A stretch of DNA of 64,000 nt from Paralithodes platypus. Its lineage: Eukaryota; Arthropoda; Malacostraca; Decapoda; Lithodidae. The DNA lies in the NCBI GenBank assembly GCA_032716605.1, contig CM064519.1:30991414-31055413 (forward strand), written 5' to 3'. Position numbers and translations under genes: made by a program. The notes beneath the pieces are model-generated. The model saw only the letters and a program-made list of their open reading frames with translations, did not search any database and was not told the origin of the DNA. Below, in pieces: positions 44,646 to 56,303 of the stretch (within the stretch, counting starts at the first letter, position 1; the number at the start of each line of letters is the position of its first letter).

Positions 44646-45350
44646 AGGGTGGAAAAGGACATCAGGAGGGTGTGTAGGAGGGAGGTGGGAAGGCAGTGTG
44701 GGAGGGAGGGATGAAGGATGTGTGGGAATATGGGGGGATTATTTGTGGGAGGTAGGCGGAAGCAGTGTAGGAAGGAGGGAGGGAAGCAGTGTGGGAGGTA
44801 GAGGGGATGCAGTGTTGGGGGAGGGTGTAGGTTGTGGGGGAGGGCGGAAAGGTGGTTGTGTGGGTGGGAGGGAAGGAGGTAGTGTGGGAGCGAAGGGAGG
44901 GGACTGTGCGAGAGGGAGGGAAGGAGAATATGTGAGAGACAAGAAGGATGTGTGCAAGGGAGGGTAGGAGGATGTGTGACAGGGAGGCAAGGAGGTTGTG
45001 TGGGAGGGAGGGAGGGAAGGAGGTAGTGTGGGAGCGAGGGGAGGGGACTGTGTGCGATGGAGCGGGAGGAGGCTATATGTGGGAGGGGAGGAGGATGTGG
45101 GAGAGGAAGGGAAGGGGGTTGTGTGGGAGGCAATATGGGGGAGGTTGTGTGGGAGGGAGGGGGAGGTTAACGGAAAGAGACTGTGTGAGAGGGAGGGAAG
45201 GAGGATGTGTGAGAGAGATGGGGTGGATGTGTAATATAGAAGATGGAAGTTGTGTGGGAGGGAGGGGAGGAGGCTGTGAGGGAGGGAAGGAGAGGCATGT
45301 TGGTAGGGATGGAGGGGATGAGATTGCGTGAAAGGGAGGAAAAGTGATAG
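44646..45350 (+). repeat. G-rich degenerate minisatellite
   Basis: GTGTGGGAGGGAGGGA-type units are irregularly spaced with strong strand asymmetry. Open frames are by-products of composition. Confidence 0.85.
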
Positions 45351-45466
45351 TGATACATTGTGGGAGTTACAAGGAGTTATAAGGAATAGTTATTATCTCA
45401 AAACGCTTGTGGTCCATTCCGGGGAGACACTCGAAGTGGGAACAAATATATTGTGTAGAACACTGC

Positions 45467-45690
45467 ACTCACTCAAAAGTATGCAAAATGGTATATAATC
45501 TCTTTCTGAACTGCTCCAGTGAAGAACTGGTTATAACTTCTGAGGGAATTTTGTTCCGGGTAGAAAAGATCTTATATGTGAAAACGTTTCTGCATATACT
45601 AGTGCTGAACCTTTTCAAATCTAACTTCCACGCCATGGTTACGTATTTCATTCCAATTGAAGGTAAGCTTTATGTTATATTTCACGTTGT
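45467..45690 (-). pseudogene. LINE polymerase C-terminal relic
   Basis: The minus strand reads WKLDLKRFSTSICRNVFTYK, then NKIPSEVITSSSLEQFRKRL. This corresponds to the CR1/L2-type C-terminal pattern KL...RF.T.I..N.FTYRV...WNK.P.EVV.A.S...FK..L, with the WN-preceding part lost. It lies between the two G-rich minisatellites. Confidence 0.55.
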
Positions 45691-45737
45691 CAACCCCATT
45701 AAATATGTTAAAGACTGTATTGACTTGACCTCATAAA

Positions 45738-46165
45738 GGAGGAGGCTGTGTGGGAGGGAGGGGAGGAGGATGTGAGGGAGGGAGGGGAGGAGGTTGTGTG
45801 GGAGGGAGGGGAGGAGGTTGTGAGGGAGGGAGGGGAGAAGGTTGTGTGGGAGGGAGGGTGGAGGTTGTGTGGGAGGGAGGGAGGGAGGTTGTGTGGGAGG
45901 GAGGGGAGAGGTTGTGTGGGAGGGAGGGGAGGAGGTTGTGTGGGAGGGAGGGGAGGAGGTTGTATGGGAGGGAGGGCATGAGGTTGTGTGGGAGGGAGAG
46001 GAGGAGGTTGTGTGGGAGGGAGGGGAGGAATTTGTGTGGGAGGGAGGGGAGAAAGTTGTGTGGGAAGGAGGGGGGGAGGTTGTGTGGGAGGGAGGGGAGG
46101 AGGGTGTGTGGGAGGGAGGGTAGGAGGTTGTGTGGGAGGGAGGGGAGGAGGCTGTGTGGAAAAGA
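45738..46165 (+). repeat. 24-bp G-rich minisatellite (GGAGGTTGTGTGGGAGGGAGGGGA)
   Basis: Regular ~24-bp units encode VWEGGEE on the plus strand and LPPTQPPP on the minus strand in several open frames. Multiple GGG runs per unit give G-quadruplex potential on the plus strand. Confidence 0.9.
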
Positions 46166-46690
46166 GGTTGTGGGAGAGACATGCATTGGGCAGTAAGGAA
46201 TGGATTAAAGGGGTGATGCTGTGGGAGAACGTAGACAGAATTGAGGGAGAGCAGTTATGTAGGAATGTGAGAAGGATTGAAAGGACATTGTACGATATGT
46301 GGCGAGGGAGGGCGAAAGGCTCCATTGGGAGGGCGATAAGGATTGAAATATAATGGAAACAGAATTGATGGAGTAAGGCTGTGGGGGATTAGGACAATAG
46401 GGATGCATGGGTTTGTATGCATGTGTACTTGTGTGAGAGAGAACGAGAGAGTGAGAGTGAGAGAAGGGGGAGGGAGGGAGGTGAGGCCAGGCAGAGGTCG
46501 CTGGAGAGGCGTGGTGGCATTAGTCCACGTCAGGGGCCGCCCTTACCAGACGCCCCTCCAAGGTACCCTTCCTGCAGGCTGGCTCTCGTCTCTCCCCTGG
46601 CCTTGATTCCTGTCCTCCTGCCATCCTCCTGTTCCTGGGCTGGTCCCTTCCACTCCTACTCTGTTCTGTCCCTTGCTTTGTTGCCATATT
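46166..46690. other. Spacer with (GA)n and a GC-rich patch
   Basis: GAGAGAGAACGAGAGAGTGAGAG at 46432-46460 is followed by a GC-rich stretch to about 46640. No gene seen. Confidence 0.4.
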
Positions 46691-47130
46691 TCTGAAGCTA
46701 TTTACACCCTCTCTGCTCCATCCTTTTACTTGTCTTGTCCCTCTTTCTCACTTTGTCATGCTCATGATATAGTTTCCCTTTTCCAATTTGTCCTTTTCCT
46801 GATTGTGCCTCCCTTTTCAACTCGGTCCAGATTCTAGTTTTGTCCCCCTTTACTACTTTGTTCTTTTCCTGGTTTTGCCACTTTTTCTAATTTGTCTCTC
46901 GTTTTCACTGTATCCCCATTTCCCATTTTGTCCTATTCCTGGTGTTGTCTCCAATTCTCACGTTGCTCTGTCCCTCGTTTCTAGTGTTAGTTTCCTATAT
47001 TCCTTGTTTTGTTGATCATTTATGTTTGCTTGTTTCTTGTGCTACCAATCTGCCCTTTCCCTTGTTTTGTCTTCCATTTACAGTTTTTCTTGATATTGTG
47101 TATCCATTTTCTTCACTCTGACCTGTTCCT
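46691..47130. repeat. Pyrimidine-rich ~33-50 bp diverged tandem repeat
   Basis: TTTGTCCTTTTCCTGGTTTTG-like units recur (for example near 46780, 46857 and 46926) with heavy divergence. This opens a C/T-biased domain that continues to about 51850. Confidence 0.5.
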
Positions 47131-48043
47131 CTCACCCTTATCCAGTTCTGCTATGTGTCCATTTTGTTCTATCCCACTGAATTGACTCTTGATAATGTTT
47201 CTCTCCTCTTAATGTTGTTGTTTTCCATCCATTCCCTTCTTTCTCAGTCTGTTCAGTTACTGATTCCTCATTATATCTACGACCGGTATACCAGGCCCCC
47301 CCCCCCCACGTCACTCCCCACCCTACTTAGCCACACCTTCCTGTTCAGGGTTCTGTCCTCACCTTCCCACTTGCTCCCTTTCGGATTTTATGCCCGCTTC
47401 CTATCCCTCTTCAAACTGTCTTGATGGTGTAATGATTAGAGCGTGTGCGCTCTGTGTGGGATATCCTAGGTTCGAATCTTGGGACAATCACATATTTTCA
47501 TTAATTTGATTCGGGGGTTATTGGTGTCAAGAACGATTTCAAAAATAAAATAACACTGGTTTCCCCTTTCTTACTCGGCTTTCTATCGCATCATAATTTG
47601 CAACATTGCTCTCTTGCACTGCAATCCTGTTTCATTTTGTATTTTCTTTAATTCTTCTCTCCTGTGTTCCTGCTTTGTCACCTCAGATAATTTTATTCTG
47701 AAACTATTTCCCCCCTCTCTGCTCTATTTCTTTGTCCCTTTTTCTCAATTTGTCATGCTCCTTTTCCAATGTGTCCTTTTCCTAATGGGAATGTGCAGTT
47801 TTGTTCTACTTTCAAGTCCCTTTAATTGTCCTTTCTCTATTTCTGTCCTCCTGTCTCACAGTTTAAGGGGAGATTTGTATTTAATAGTTAATTAATATAT
47901 TTATTAATTATATGTTTTAGTTTCCTCCCAAGGCCTGCACCAAGCTTTTAAAATTATCCCCAATACCCCCTTTTCTACAAATAATTGTACTTTTGTCGGT
48001 AGGATAATGTCCCGGCCGAAGGCTGGTTCCTACAAAATCACAG
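47131..48043. other. Pyrimidine-rich intergenic DNA with a tRNA-like sequence
   Basis: A tRNA-like element lies at 47418-47485. Otherwise T/C-rich sequence resembling the preceding repeats continues, for example TTTCTCAATTTGTCATGCTCC at about 47741. Confidence 0.4.
47418..47485 (+). other. tRNA-like sequence, probable SINE head
   Basis: GGTGTAATGATTAGAGCG (A box) and GGTTCGAATCTT (B box) are present. The acceptor ends GTCTTGA/TTGGGAC pair with wobbles and the T-arm pairs with wobbles. The anticodon arm is poor. It resembles the head of the SINE at 55598 and is unlikely to be a working tRNA. Confidence 0.5.
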
Positions 48044-48165
48044 GCTTGCTATCGCTCGCCAGAAAAAAATATACACCTGAATGGCACAGCAGGTCTAAAA
48101 ATCGCCGAACTAATGGGGGGTTTCAAATATTTTATAATTTCAAAACTAATGGTGCTAAACTTGAG
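48044..48165 (+). repeat. Dispersed repeat R4, copy 2
   Basis: CTTGCTATCGCTCGCCAGAAA, ACACCTGAATGGCA and GAACTAATGGGG match 40297-40440 with substitutions and indels. Confidence 0.6.
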
Positions 48166-48449
48166 AGAGAAGATACATCAAATCTTCCCATTACCACCCC
48201 CACATACAGCTTAAAAATTACCTGTTTCCCTCATCACATCCTATCCTGATGCTTGACATTTTTCTGTGGCTAGTCTCCCTTGCCTGTTTTGGGCTTCATT
48301 TGCTCCTTCAACTCCTTTCATAACTCCTACGTATATGTTCCTTCTTCTCACTTACCAAACTTATTAATGTTTTGTTTTTGTTATGCACGTATTTATGCTT
48401 GTCGACATCTCCATATTTATGTGCACCTTATCATACGGTTTTATTATGA

Positions 48450-50190
48450 TATCCCCATTTCCTAACACTATTTTATCTCGTGTTCCCCCTCGTTACATCT
48501 GGCCTTCGTCAAGAAAGCGTGAAGGATGCGTTAATGGGTCATTTCTTATCATCCTTATTGTTCATTGTATTTTTCCCCCAATTTATTAACTCATGTTCAT
48601 AGTTTCTTATATACTAAGGTATATTCCTTATCCTCTCATGTATTGCTGATTTTCGTCCCATTTCCTCATATATCATCACCTCTATGTTCTACCTTTTCTT
48701 TAATCATCACGTTTATCCCATCACTGAGCAATAAAACACCTTTCTAATTTTTGTCATTATTTGTCAACATTTACTAACACCATTTCACTGATCTCCCCGT
48801 CCGCACAACTGGCCTTCACATAACCAGACCGTCATGGATAGGTTGATGAGTCTTGTCTTCTCTACTGCTATTGTTTACATTGTTGATACCCAATATAATG
48901 ATACCTATTTTCCACCCTTACTTCTCATTCTCATCTGCTCGTGAATTATCACTTTTTTTTCCGTATCTCCAAATATATTATCCTCTTTTCCCTATACCCT
49001 TATATATCCACACCTTTTCCCATCTTCTCATTATTTTTCCCATTTACTAACGCCATTTTCGTCCATCATCCCCGACTCCTCACAACTGGCCCTGCGACAA
49101 ACCAACGTGATGGATAAATTGATGGGCATAGTCTTGTCTTCCCAACTGCCCTTTTCTTTAATAACTTACCGCGTGTATTGACATATATTCTCCATCCTTA
49201 TTTGTTGGCTACTCTCATACCTTCACTAATTAATTGACCCCTTCTGTACCGGCGAAGTCTTCTTGTTTTTATTTCATCTACATTTCGACGATTTTGCGTT
49301 GCTTATGAAGGATATATGGTAGCTAAAAGGACTAATTAATTTAGTTTGTAGCATTATATTTGGTAGACGTCCTTACTAAGCTCAATTCAAGTATATAATA
49401 GTTACCAAAATCTAATGAAAAGAACGTCACCGGTACAGAAAGGGTTAACACCATTCAATCTCATTTCAAAATTTAAAAAAATGTCCCCCCCATTTCCTCA
49501 GTAACCACACCTTTTCCTATGTATTAGTTATAATTAACAATGGAGCAACTTGGTTGAGCCCGAGAACTTTCAGTCTTCTACTATACTTCTCACTTCTCAG
49601 CTTGTTCTTCCTCTGCCCACTTGCTCTTCTTTCTTACTTTACTCCAGCCATCTGGTCTGGTTTCCTCCAGTTACTATACCCTATTTCAAGTTAGTAGCCC
49701 TAAACTATTTAGCAATAACCTCTATAACTCTCAAACGACTAGAGTAATCGAGCTAATATGTCTGCCAAGGAAATAGGTGTGGAAGTTTACAGCCCATTTG
49801 CTCTATCCCATTTTGAGACACAGAGGTTAGGGTTTACGATTTCTGGCCTACCTATTTGGAACAGGGCATAGCAGTATTTCCACCATCTTCCATCCCCATC
49901 ACAGCTGGCCATCGTCAAGCCAGCGTGGCGGATGGGTTGATGAGTTGTCAGACCTTCCCTGCTGCCATTGTTTCCTTGGTTATTACAGTAATTCCTTTTA
50001 TCTTTTTGTTTTCTATTTCCTCACTGTCTCTTGTCTTCCTCCTTCTTAAACTCACTCTAATTTTGTGTTATATCCTGAGCATTATTTGTCATTATTATTT
50101 TTTGTTTTTCATGGCTGGCTGTCCACTATGCTTTTTTCTTCTTACTCTCATTCTTTTCCGTTTGTCCTCGCTGTTTATTGCGTCCTCCTT
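48450..50190. repeat. ~280-310 bp diverged tandem repeat in pyrimidine-rich DNA
   Basis: The module ACAACTGGCCTTCGTCAAG...GATGGATNGNTTGATG...CTTGTCTTCCCTACTGCC occurs near 48500, 48810, 49087 and 49905. The first three are preceded by CATTTACTAAC-like sequence. A TIR element (49232-49448) interrupts between the third and fourth modules. Confidence 0.65.
49232..49448. mobile_element. TIR element (MITE-like) M1, copy 1
   Basis: Ends TTGACCCCTTCTGTACCGGCG and CGTCACCGGTACAGAAAGGGTTAA are inverted repeats. The same termini bound 57440-57657. Length is about 217 bp with an AT-rich inside. Confidence 0.65.
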
Positions 50191-50361
50191 CTTGCACTAC
50201 GATTACATTTTCCCTACTGACATTTGTGTGCACCATTATATTTATAACGACACCTTTAAATTAACTTCTTCAACATTAATTTTCTTCTTTAACGCATTTC
50301 ATTCACTGGCCCCTGTCTTCTGACCTTTTCCATGCATGATTTTTCTCAGGTCAATGTTTAT

Positions 50362-50690
<329 letters not shown>

Positions 50691-50691
<1 letters not shown>

Positions 50692-52300
50692 TAATTTGCC
50701 TTCTTAATGTATGCACTAACTGATATCTTCCTTTCTTTTTAATTGTAATTTTAGTTTTCTACTTTGTTACATTCGTCATTGTTCTTAGATTATTACTTTT
50801 TTCTTACCCCCATTTAAATATCAATCTTGTCTTTGTTTGCGTATGTGTTATCCATGTTCATCTTCCGCAGCTACTGCACAGTTGCCCACATAAGTTATGT
50901 TCCTTTCCATGATCATCTTCATAGAAATTTAATAAACATGATTAAATCACGAGTGTAGTTACTTATGCATTGGTTAACTCATATGACGTTTCAACTGATA
51001 ATTAAAAGAAACCACACGCAATGCATTCATGCTATTTTACTTTCATACATAAAATCACGACAAGGAACAACACTTATGTGGGCAACTGTTCATTCTAGCT
51101 TGTTGTTTTCCATGGCTGCTCATTGACTTCCTTAGTGCCAAAATTCTCACATTATTCTAGTTGCCAAATATTTTCCTCTACTCTCCCTCTAATCTAGTTT
51201 TGATTCCAGACTGGTGCTATACTCCTTCTTACACCCACTCGTATCCTTTTTACGCAGCGGAACGCAAGATGACAAAGAATGAACGATTTGTGCTGTAATT
51301 GTTATTATTGTTGTTGCTGTTCTTTGGGATTAGAGGTGGCAGGTAGAGGAGATATTATTGATTTGTGCAGCAATTGTTTTTAGATTTTGCGCTGCAATTC
51401 TTCCTACCTGCCCATTGATTGTCCTGTTCCCTCTTACTGGCACTCTTATCTTTTCTGTTTCAGAGATTAATGTTTCTCTCCTTATTATCCTTCCTAAAGT
51501 TCTATATTTTTCATCGCCCATACCCCTCCTCCTCTTTACACATATTTGTTTCTGCTTTTCCTCTCTGTCCATGTGTTTCTGCCTTCTTACCTAATCGTTT
51601 AATGTACTTCCTTCTTTGTACTTCTTGTTCCCTTCTGCCTGGTCTACTTATTGTCGTCTTTCCTTTTCCATAAATCATATTGCTCCCTATTATCCAAAGC
51701 GTTACTTAGTGTTCCTCCGTACATCAGGTTTGTTTTGTATTCTTTATTTATCATTGTCGTTTTCCTTTTTGCAACAAACCATATTCTTATTGTTCTCTGT
51801 CAATCACATCTTACTTTAATGTTTTAATTTGTCGTTTTATATGTACTTACGTTTCATCTTAGTTTACTTACATGTTATTATCTTCCACAGACATCAACTG
51901 ATGAATGGATGGTCGTAGACTGAGAGCAGGTTGGTCATCCCCAAAAGCAAGATCTGCCTGCGACCTGAGCTCAGTACCTTCCGCAGAAGTTATGGCATTC
52001 TCCCATGAAAAAAACAGGCCAACCCCAGGATGTCAACAGTTTCTCAAGACACTACATATGTGGGGGCCATTCTGATGCAAACAACACAATTTCATCATGT
52101 TGGCAGAGCCTGCACAGCTCCATGAGGACGCCACACACTGGCTAAACAGCTTTCTTATTATACTATAAGTGTATTTCATTCTAATAAGCTTACCATATTC
52201 CAGTGTTAGGGGATGGTTCAACCTATTGTGAGTTGCCTCGGTGGCTTTTTTTTTTCTTCTGTTGCATGTGCTTCATACTTAATATGGCACCCGCTGGATA
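50691..52300. other. T-rich intergenic DNA
   Basis: The pyrimidine bias continues to about 51850. No gene or known element recognised. Confidence 0.45.
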
Positions 52301-52307
52301 GGCGGGG

Positions 52308-52672
52308 TTACTTGAGAAGTGCATGCAGAGTTACATGGAGGGATAGACAGACAAATAAGAAAGTACGAGAGCAGTGTGGTGTGGTTGTGAATGTGCTGGA
52401 AAGTGTCAACAGGAAAGCCTGGAGATGGTTTTGCCATGTGGAACATATGGAAAGTGAGAGAATGACTAAGAGAGAGTACGACAGTGTAGTGGAAGGAAAG
52501 AGAGGAAGAAGTAGACCGAGAGAGAGGTGGAAGGATGGAGTTAAGATGTATATGCGTGAAAGTCGTGTGTGATGGGAGGTGGGGCGTCGACTGACTGGGG
52601 ACAGAGGTGCATGGTGCAATTCATTCATGGCCACCCCTTCGGAGATCATGACGTCTGGTAATAGATAGATAA
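52308..52672 (+). pseudogene. RTE fragment F (3' end only)
   Basis: The plus strand encodes YLRSACRVTWRDRQTNKKVR, then CHVEHMESERMTKREYDS and RGRSRPRERWKDGVKMYM, close to RTE-C at 11370-11640. It continues through the 3' UTR GGCCACCCCTTCGGAGATCATGACGTC and ends in a GATA tail at about 52672. This is a typical short 5'-truncated LINE insertion. Confidence 0.88.
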
Positions 52673-53988
52673 ATAGACATACAGAGTCCAATACAACACA
52701 AAACAATACAATAAATAATAAAATATTCCACAGCTCAGAGTTGGGATACCTTGGCGGTTCATACTGTAGATAACTCTGAGTAGAGGTAATAGTGGGTGGC
52801 AGTCGTGGCTGTGTGATTGGCAGAGATCAACCAGGGGATTAGCGGGGCAACGGTCCAGGTGGCCTCTGGGCAGACGTGCGGCCAGGTGTGCTGTTTTCTT
52901 TTTTCTCTCTGGGCAGCCCAGGAGAGTCCACTCGTCCAAGCTAGAAGAGTCCGTTGGGCAGCAACATGTTGGTATTACCCAGCTCTCTGTGGGTGGTATC
53001 TCACAACTTAAGGGGTGGTGGTGGGGGAAGAGCTCGGATGGCCGTGGTGGTATCCGGCTACTGCTGGTGAATGTGATATTCTGCAGAGCAACAAGGGGGT
53101 GTAGGGCCAGGGCAGGGGTTGTCCACCAGGGCATTGTGCTAGGGCTTCAGACAGCTCCTTCTGTGAGCAGTTCGTTCCTCTAACTCCCTGGCCTGGTGCA
53201 CCCTTTCTGCCACTCTCTGATGGTGTGAGGCAGCTTCTCCTGCCACTCCAGAGATAGTTGCTCGAAATAGTTGTCAGTCAGATTCAATAGGTTCTGCAGT
53301 TTGCTGAATTCCTCAGTTTCCTCCTGTGTGGCTAGTGGAGGATAAAGGACAGTGTCTATACATTTATCTTTCCTTTTTGGCCCCACTTGCCAGTCTTAGA
53401 TTTGTCTTTCTTAATATGTGTTGCAGATCCTTGATACCTTCCAAGGTAAGGGAAAGAGAGGGCTGCTGATAGTGCAGGCGGAAAGGGGAGAAGAAAGTCC
53501 TATTCTCGTGGCTGCTGCTAATTGTCAAAATACTCATAATGTATTACCTGAGGGAGGTTAATTCTGTGTACATTGGATTCCTTGTACATGTTAACATGGG
53601 CATAAAGACCACTTTTGTCATGTTAGAATACTTGGTTGTAAAGTTTTGTTTGTTTTTCAATTTTCGGCTAATGGTGATAGTAATTAACATTATTATGCAA
53701 CTTTGAGGACTTTTCCTTTTCCGTCTTTTTGCAGACTTTTGATGTTATATTTGAGGGTTTCCTGAAGCGAATACCGGTGAAATAATTAATGTTGCAATTT
53801 TGTCCAGGTCCAGTTACAATTTGACTGGACTAATTAACATAATTATGCTATTTCGAGGCCTTCCCCTCTCTGGATTTATAAAAACTGTTGATATGTTATA
53901 TATAGGGGTTTCCACAAGTAAATACAGATGAACTCATTTCTGTTGCAATTTTTTTCAGGTTCAGCCCATTTTTCTAATAGATTGACTG
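52673..53988. other. Unannotated DNA, weak minus-strand coding look at 53180-53386
   Basis: The minus-strand frame at 53180-53386 has a hydrophilic, helical-looking sequence (TQEETEEFSKLQNLLNLTDN) and could be a relic of a retroelement or host exon. I cannot assign a family. The remainder shows nothing recognisable. Confidence 0.25.
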
Positions 53989-54284
53989 AATAGGAGGGGA
54001 CCTAATCCAAGTTTTTAAAATATTCAAGGGTCATGAATACATGGATGCAAGCGAGTACTTCACACTAGATATTTCAAATTACACAAAAAGTAAATGGTTA
54101 CAACATAGTCGGAATGGCGTTTCATTCACATGAAGCGAAGCTTTTCTTTTGCAACAGAGTGGTCAACTTATGGAATAAATTGCCTAGAAGTGTTGAAGAG
54201 TGCCATACAGTCCAGACATTCAAATATTGCCTTGATAATTATCTTGCTATGAATCCCCGACTGACTGCGTTTGTGCCTGAGTAA
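53989..54284 (+). pseudogene. CR1/L2-like LINE polymerase C-terminal relic
   Basis: The plus strand reads GGDLIQVFKIFKGHEYMDAS, a frameshift near 54127, then EAKLFFCNRVVNLWNKLPRS, VEECHTVQTFKYCLDNYL and a TAA stop at 54282-54284. This pattern is the terminal region of CR1/L2-type polymerases. The 3' end of the parental protein is complete here. It shares NRVV-x-x-WN-x-LP with the satellite at 1042-2545. Confidence 0.75.
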
Positions 54285-54370
54285 TGTGGCCATTTCAGTA
54301 TCGTACTGTATATGGTACTATAATTTTGTTCTCTGACCACAGTCTTTCTGGAGCGGAATTTCTTTCCCGC

Positions 54371-54545
54371 GTGCCGTGGCGTAGTCAGCAGACCGTGGGC
54401 TGCTGATCAAACGGTCGGGGGAACGAGCTGCACTGTCAAAATGTTAATGAAAGATGTCAAGCCCTGGCAACTTGACCTACCGATTCGTGAAAAATGCCTA
54501 ATGTTCATGGTCATCCCTTTTCGGGATTTACGACATCTTGGAAAA
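54371..54545 (+). mobile_element. SINE-3, tRNA-like head with RTE-like tail
   Basis: An A-box-like TGGCGTAGTCAGCAGAC and a degenerate B box occur within 54371-54435. The 3' part TTCATGGTCATCCCTTTTCGGGATTTACGACATC resembles the RTE 3' end (TTCATGGCCACCCCTTCGGAGATCATGACGTC in fragment F). An A-rich tail follows. Tail sharing suggests mobilisation by RTE. Confidence 0.55.
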
Positions 54546-54616
54546 AAACAACATAAACCAATACAAAATAACCAAATAAAACAATAAAACAAACTTCAGT
54601 TGATGAATGTGCGTGT

Positions 54617-54653
<37 letters not shown>

Positions 54654-54965
54654 GCAGCCTATAAGGACCATTAGGTCTGTTGATGTTTGTCTTCCTCTGT
54701 ATTCCTTTGACTATTACTTTCCACGACCAAGGTACCGCTCAAGCCTGTTTGTGTCGGTCAATCGCAATCCTCCTTTCTTATATCTCATGTCTGGTTTTTT
54801 TCATGTCATTCAATTGCACATTTCATTTGCGGGTGATGGTGTTAAGAGTGAAATTAATTAATTAAGATTATTATATAGGTTCAGGAATAAGTTCGTTGAG
54901 AGGTCAGTCCTTTGAGAATTTTGCCCCATAATTTGTTCTTTCCTCTCACTTAAGCATTAAGTTAT
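54546..54965. other. Spacer with A-rich and T-run tracts
   Basis: An A-rich tail region extends to about 54595. A T-run is at 54620-54649. Otherwise unannotated. Confidence 0.4.
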
Positions 54966-54977
54966 CATAGTGCAGTT

Positions 54978-55507
54978 GTTGTTGTTGTTCCCCAGGCTGT
55001 CTGGCCGAACAGCCCCAAGGTCTTGAGCAAGGCCAAGGCCATAAACGAGCGCCCCCACAAAATCCTCCCTGCTTACCACTAACAAAGCCCGGGTGACCAA
55101 AGCCACTCCAAGGCAGGGAGCTGAGGAAGGTGCGGAAATGCCCGGGAAACCAAAGCCCCACCCAAGGCCCTGTGCCCCTCAGCAATTATGAAGGGAAAGT
55201 TGAGGGGTAAGGGAAAAATGTGACGCTTTGGCTCCCAATCTGCCAACTTCTAGGTTGGCAGTAGGGAGGTCAATCCACGGAAAAGACGCCGCCACTTGAG
55301 ATCTAGAAGATATATAAGTAAAAGGAACAGTCAGAGTAAGCTATGGGTATGGCAGATATCGCTCAGTTCTCACTCGGATAGACCAGCCCATCACCACATG
55401 ACTAGAACCCAATCCTCTCAGCATCAGCTAGGAAAGGCCCTAGAAAGCCGCCTTTGGCGGGGGGATAGCTCCCCTATTTCAACTCCTTTCGGGGTTGGGC
55501 ACCCGCC
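54978..55507 (-). mobile_element. SINE-1 copy 2, longest copy, with TSDs
   Basis: Perfect 12-bp target-site duplications CATAGTGCAGTT at 54966-54977 and 55508-55519 bound a 530-bp minus-strand insertion. The 5' end reads GGCGGGTGCCCAACCCCG. A B-box-like GGTTCTAGTCA lies about 105 bp in, and the 3' end is GGGGCTGTTCGGCCAGACAGC plus (CAA)n. It extends about 100 bp further 5' than copy 1. Protein-coding frames inside it are incidental. Confidence 0.9.
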
Positions 55508-55597
55508 CATAGTGCAGTTAGGTCCAGTACATGGTTAGATTGATATCCAGTATTTGATTAATACATTTTAATCGTGGTCGTGTGATGAACCTCTAAC

Positions 55598-55745
55598 TGT
55601 CTTGGTGGTGTAATAATTTGAGTGTTTAAGTTTTGTATGTGGTCCCTTGAATTTGGCTCTCTGTCACTGTTTTGGCTTTGGGGGAGACACTCGTTACAGG
55701 CAGCGTGCCTTTTGTCTCCTCCATACACATAAACAAAAAATCCAA
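55598..55745 (+). mobile_element. SINE-4, tRNA-like head with LINE-G-like tail
   Basis: The head GTCTTGGTGGTGTAATAATTTGAG resembles the tRNA-like sequence at 47418. The tail GGCTTTGGGGGAGACACTCG...TGCCTTTTGTCTCCTCCATACACATA matches the LINE-G 3' UTR (minus strand, 25430-25500). The 3' end is A-rich. The B box is decayed. Confidence 0.65.
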
Positions 55746-55802
55746 CTCCTGGTTTGGCTTGATAAATCAAATATCTGATCATGAACAACTATTTATGTAT
55801 AG

Positions 55803-55990
55803 TACTATTAACGACACAAGTTTGTTCCCCCAACCAGCCACTAAGTGAATCCGAAAATACCTCGGGGTCGACCAACGAAGCATCTGAAAAAAGTGCCCTT
55901 ACACCCAGTAAATGCTTCGTTTTTCGACCCCAAGGTGATTCGGATTAGCGCAGTGGCAGTTGGGGGAACAAACTTTTGTCGTTGATAGTA
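55803..55990. mobile_element. Foldback element with ~85-nt inverted arms
   Basis: The left arm from TACTATTAACGACA with TTGTTCCCCCAACC and CGGGGTCGACC pairs with the right arm CGACCCCAAGG...GGTTGGGGGAACAAAC-type sequence (as its complement) ending GTCGTTGATAGTA. A MITE-like non-autonomous transposon is likely. Confidence 0.65.
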
Positions 55991-56303
55991 TATCCCCGTA
56001 ATTTATTCTGATAGATTGCCAAGCCTTGAACTGATTAAACGAATCTCCAAAACTTTATTATCACGTAAAAAAAAATAAAAATAAAAATACGAAGATTCAA
56101 TTCAGCCGAAGATATCTACGAAAATGTATAGGCCGCGACTGACCGTACAGTCGCGGGATGGAATAGTTTTTTATTATTTGGAAGATTAATATGATACACT
56201 TGCGAACTATTTTGATAAACTGCTTTAAACATAATGATGAAACTACCGATATTCGTGACCTGTTGCTTACTCTTATGTTCTTAATCATTATGATATGTTC
56301 AAG

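Noticed and set aside
45708..46325. Long proline-rich minus-strand frames over the G-rich minisatellite
   Set aside because: They overlap in several frames and follow the repeat composition.
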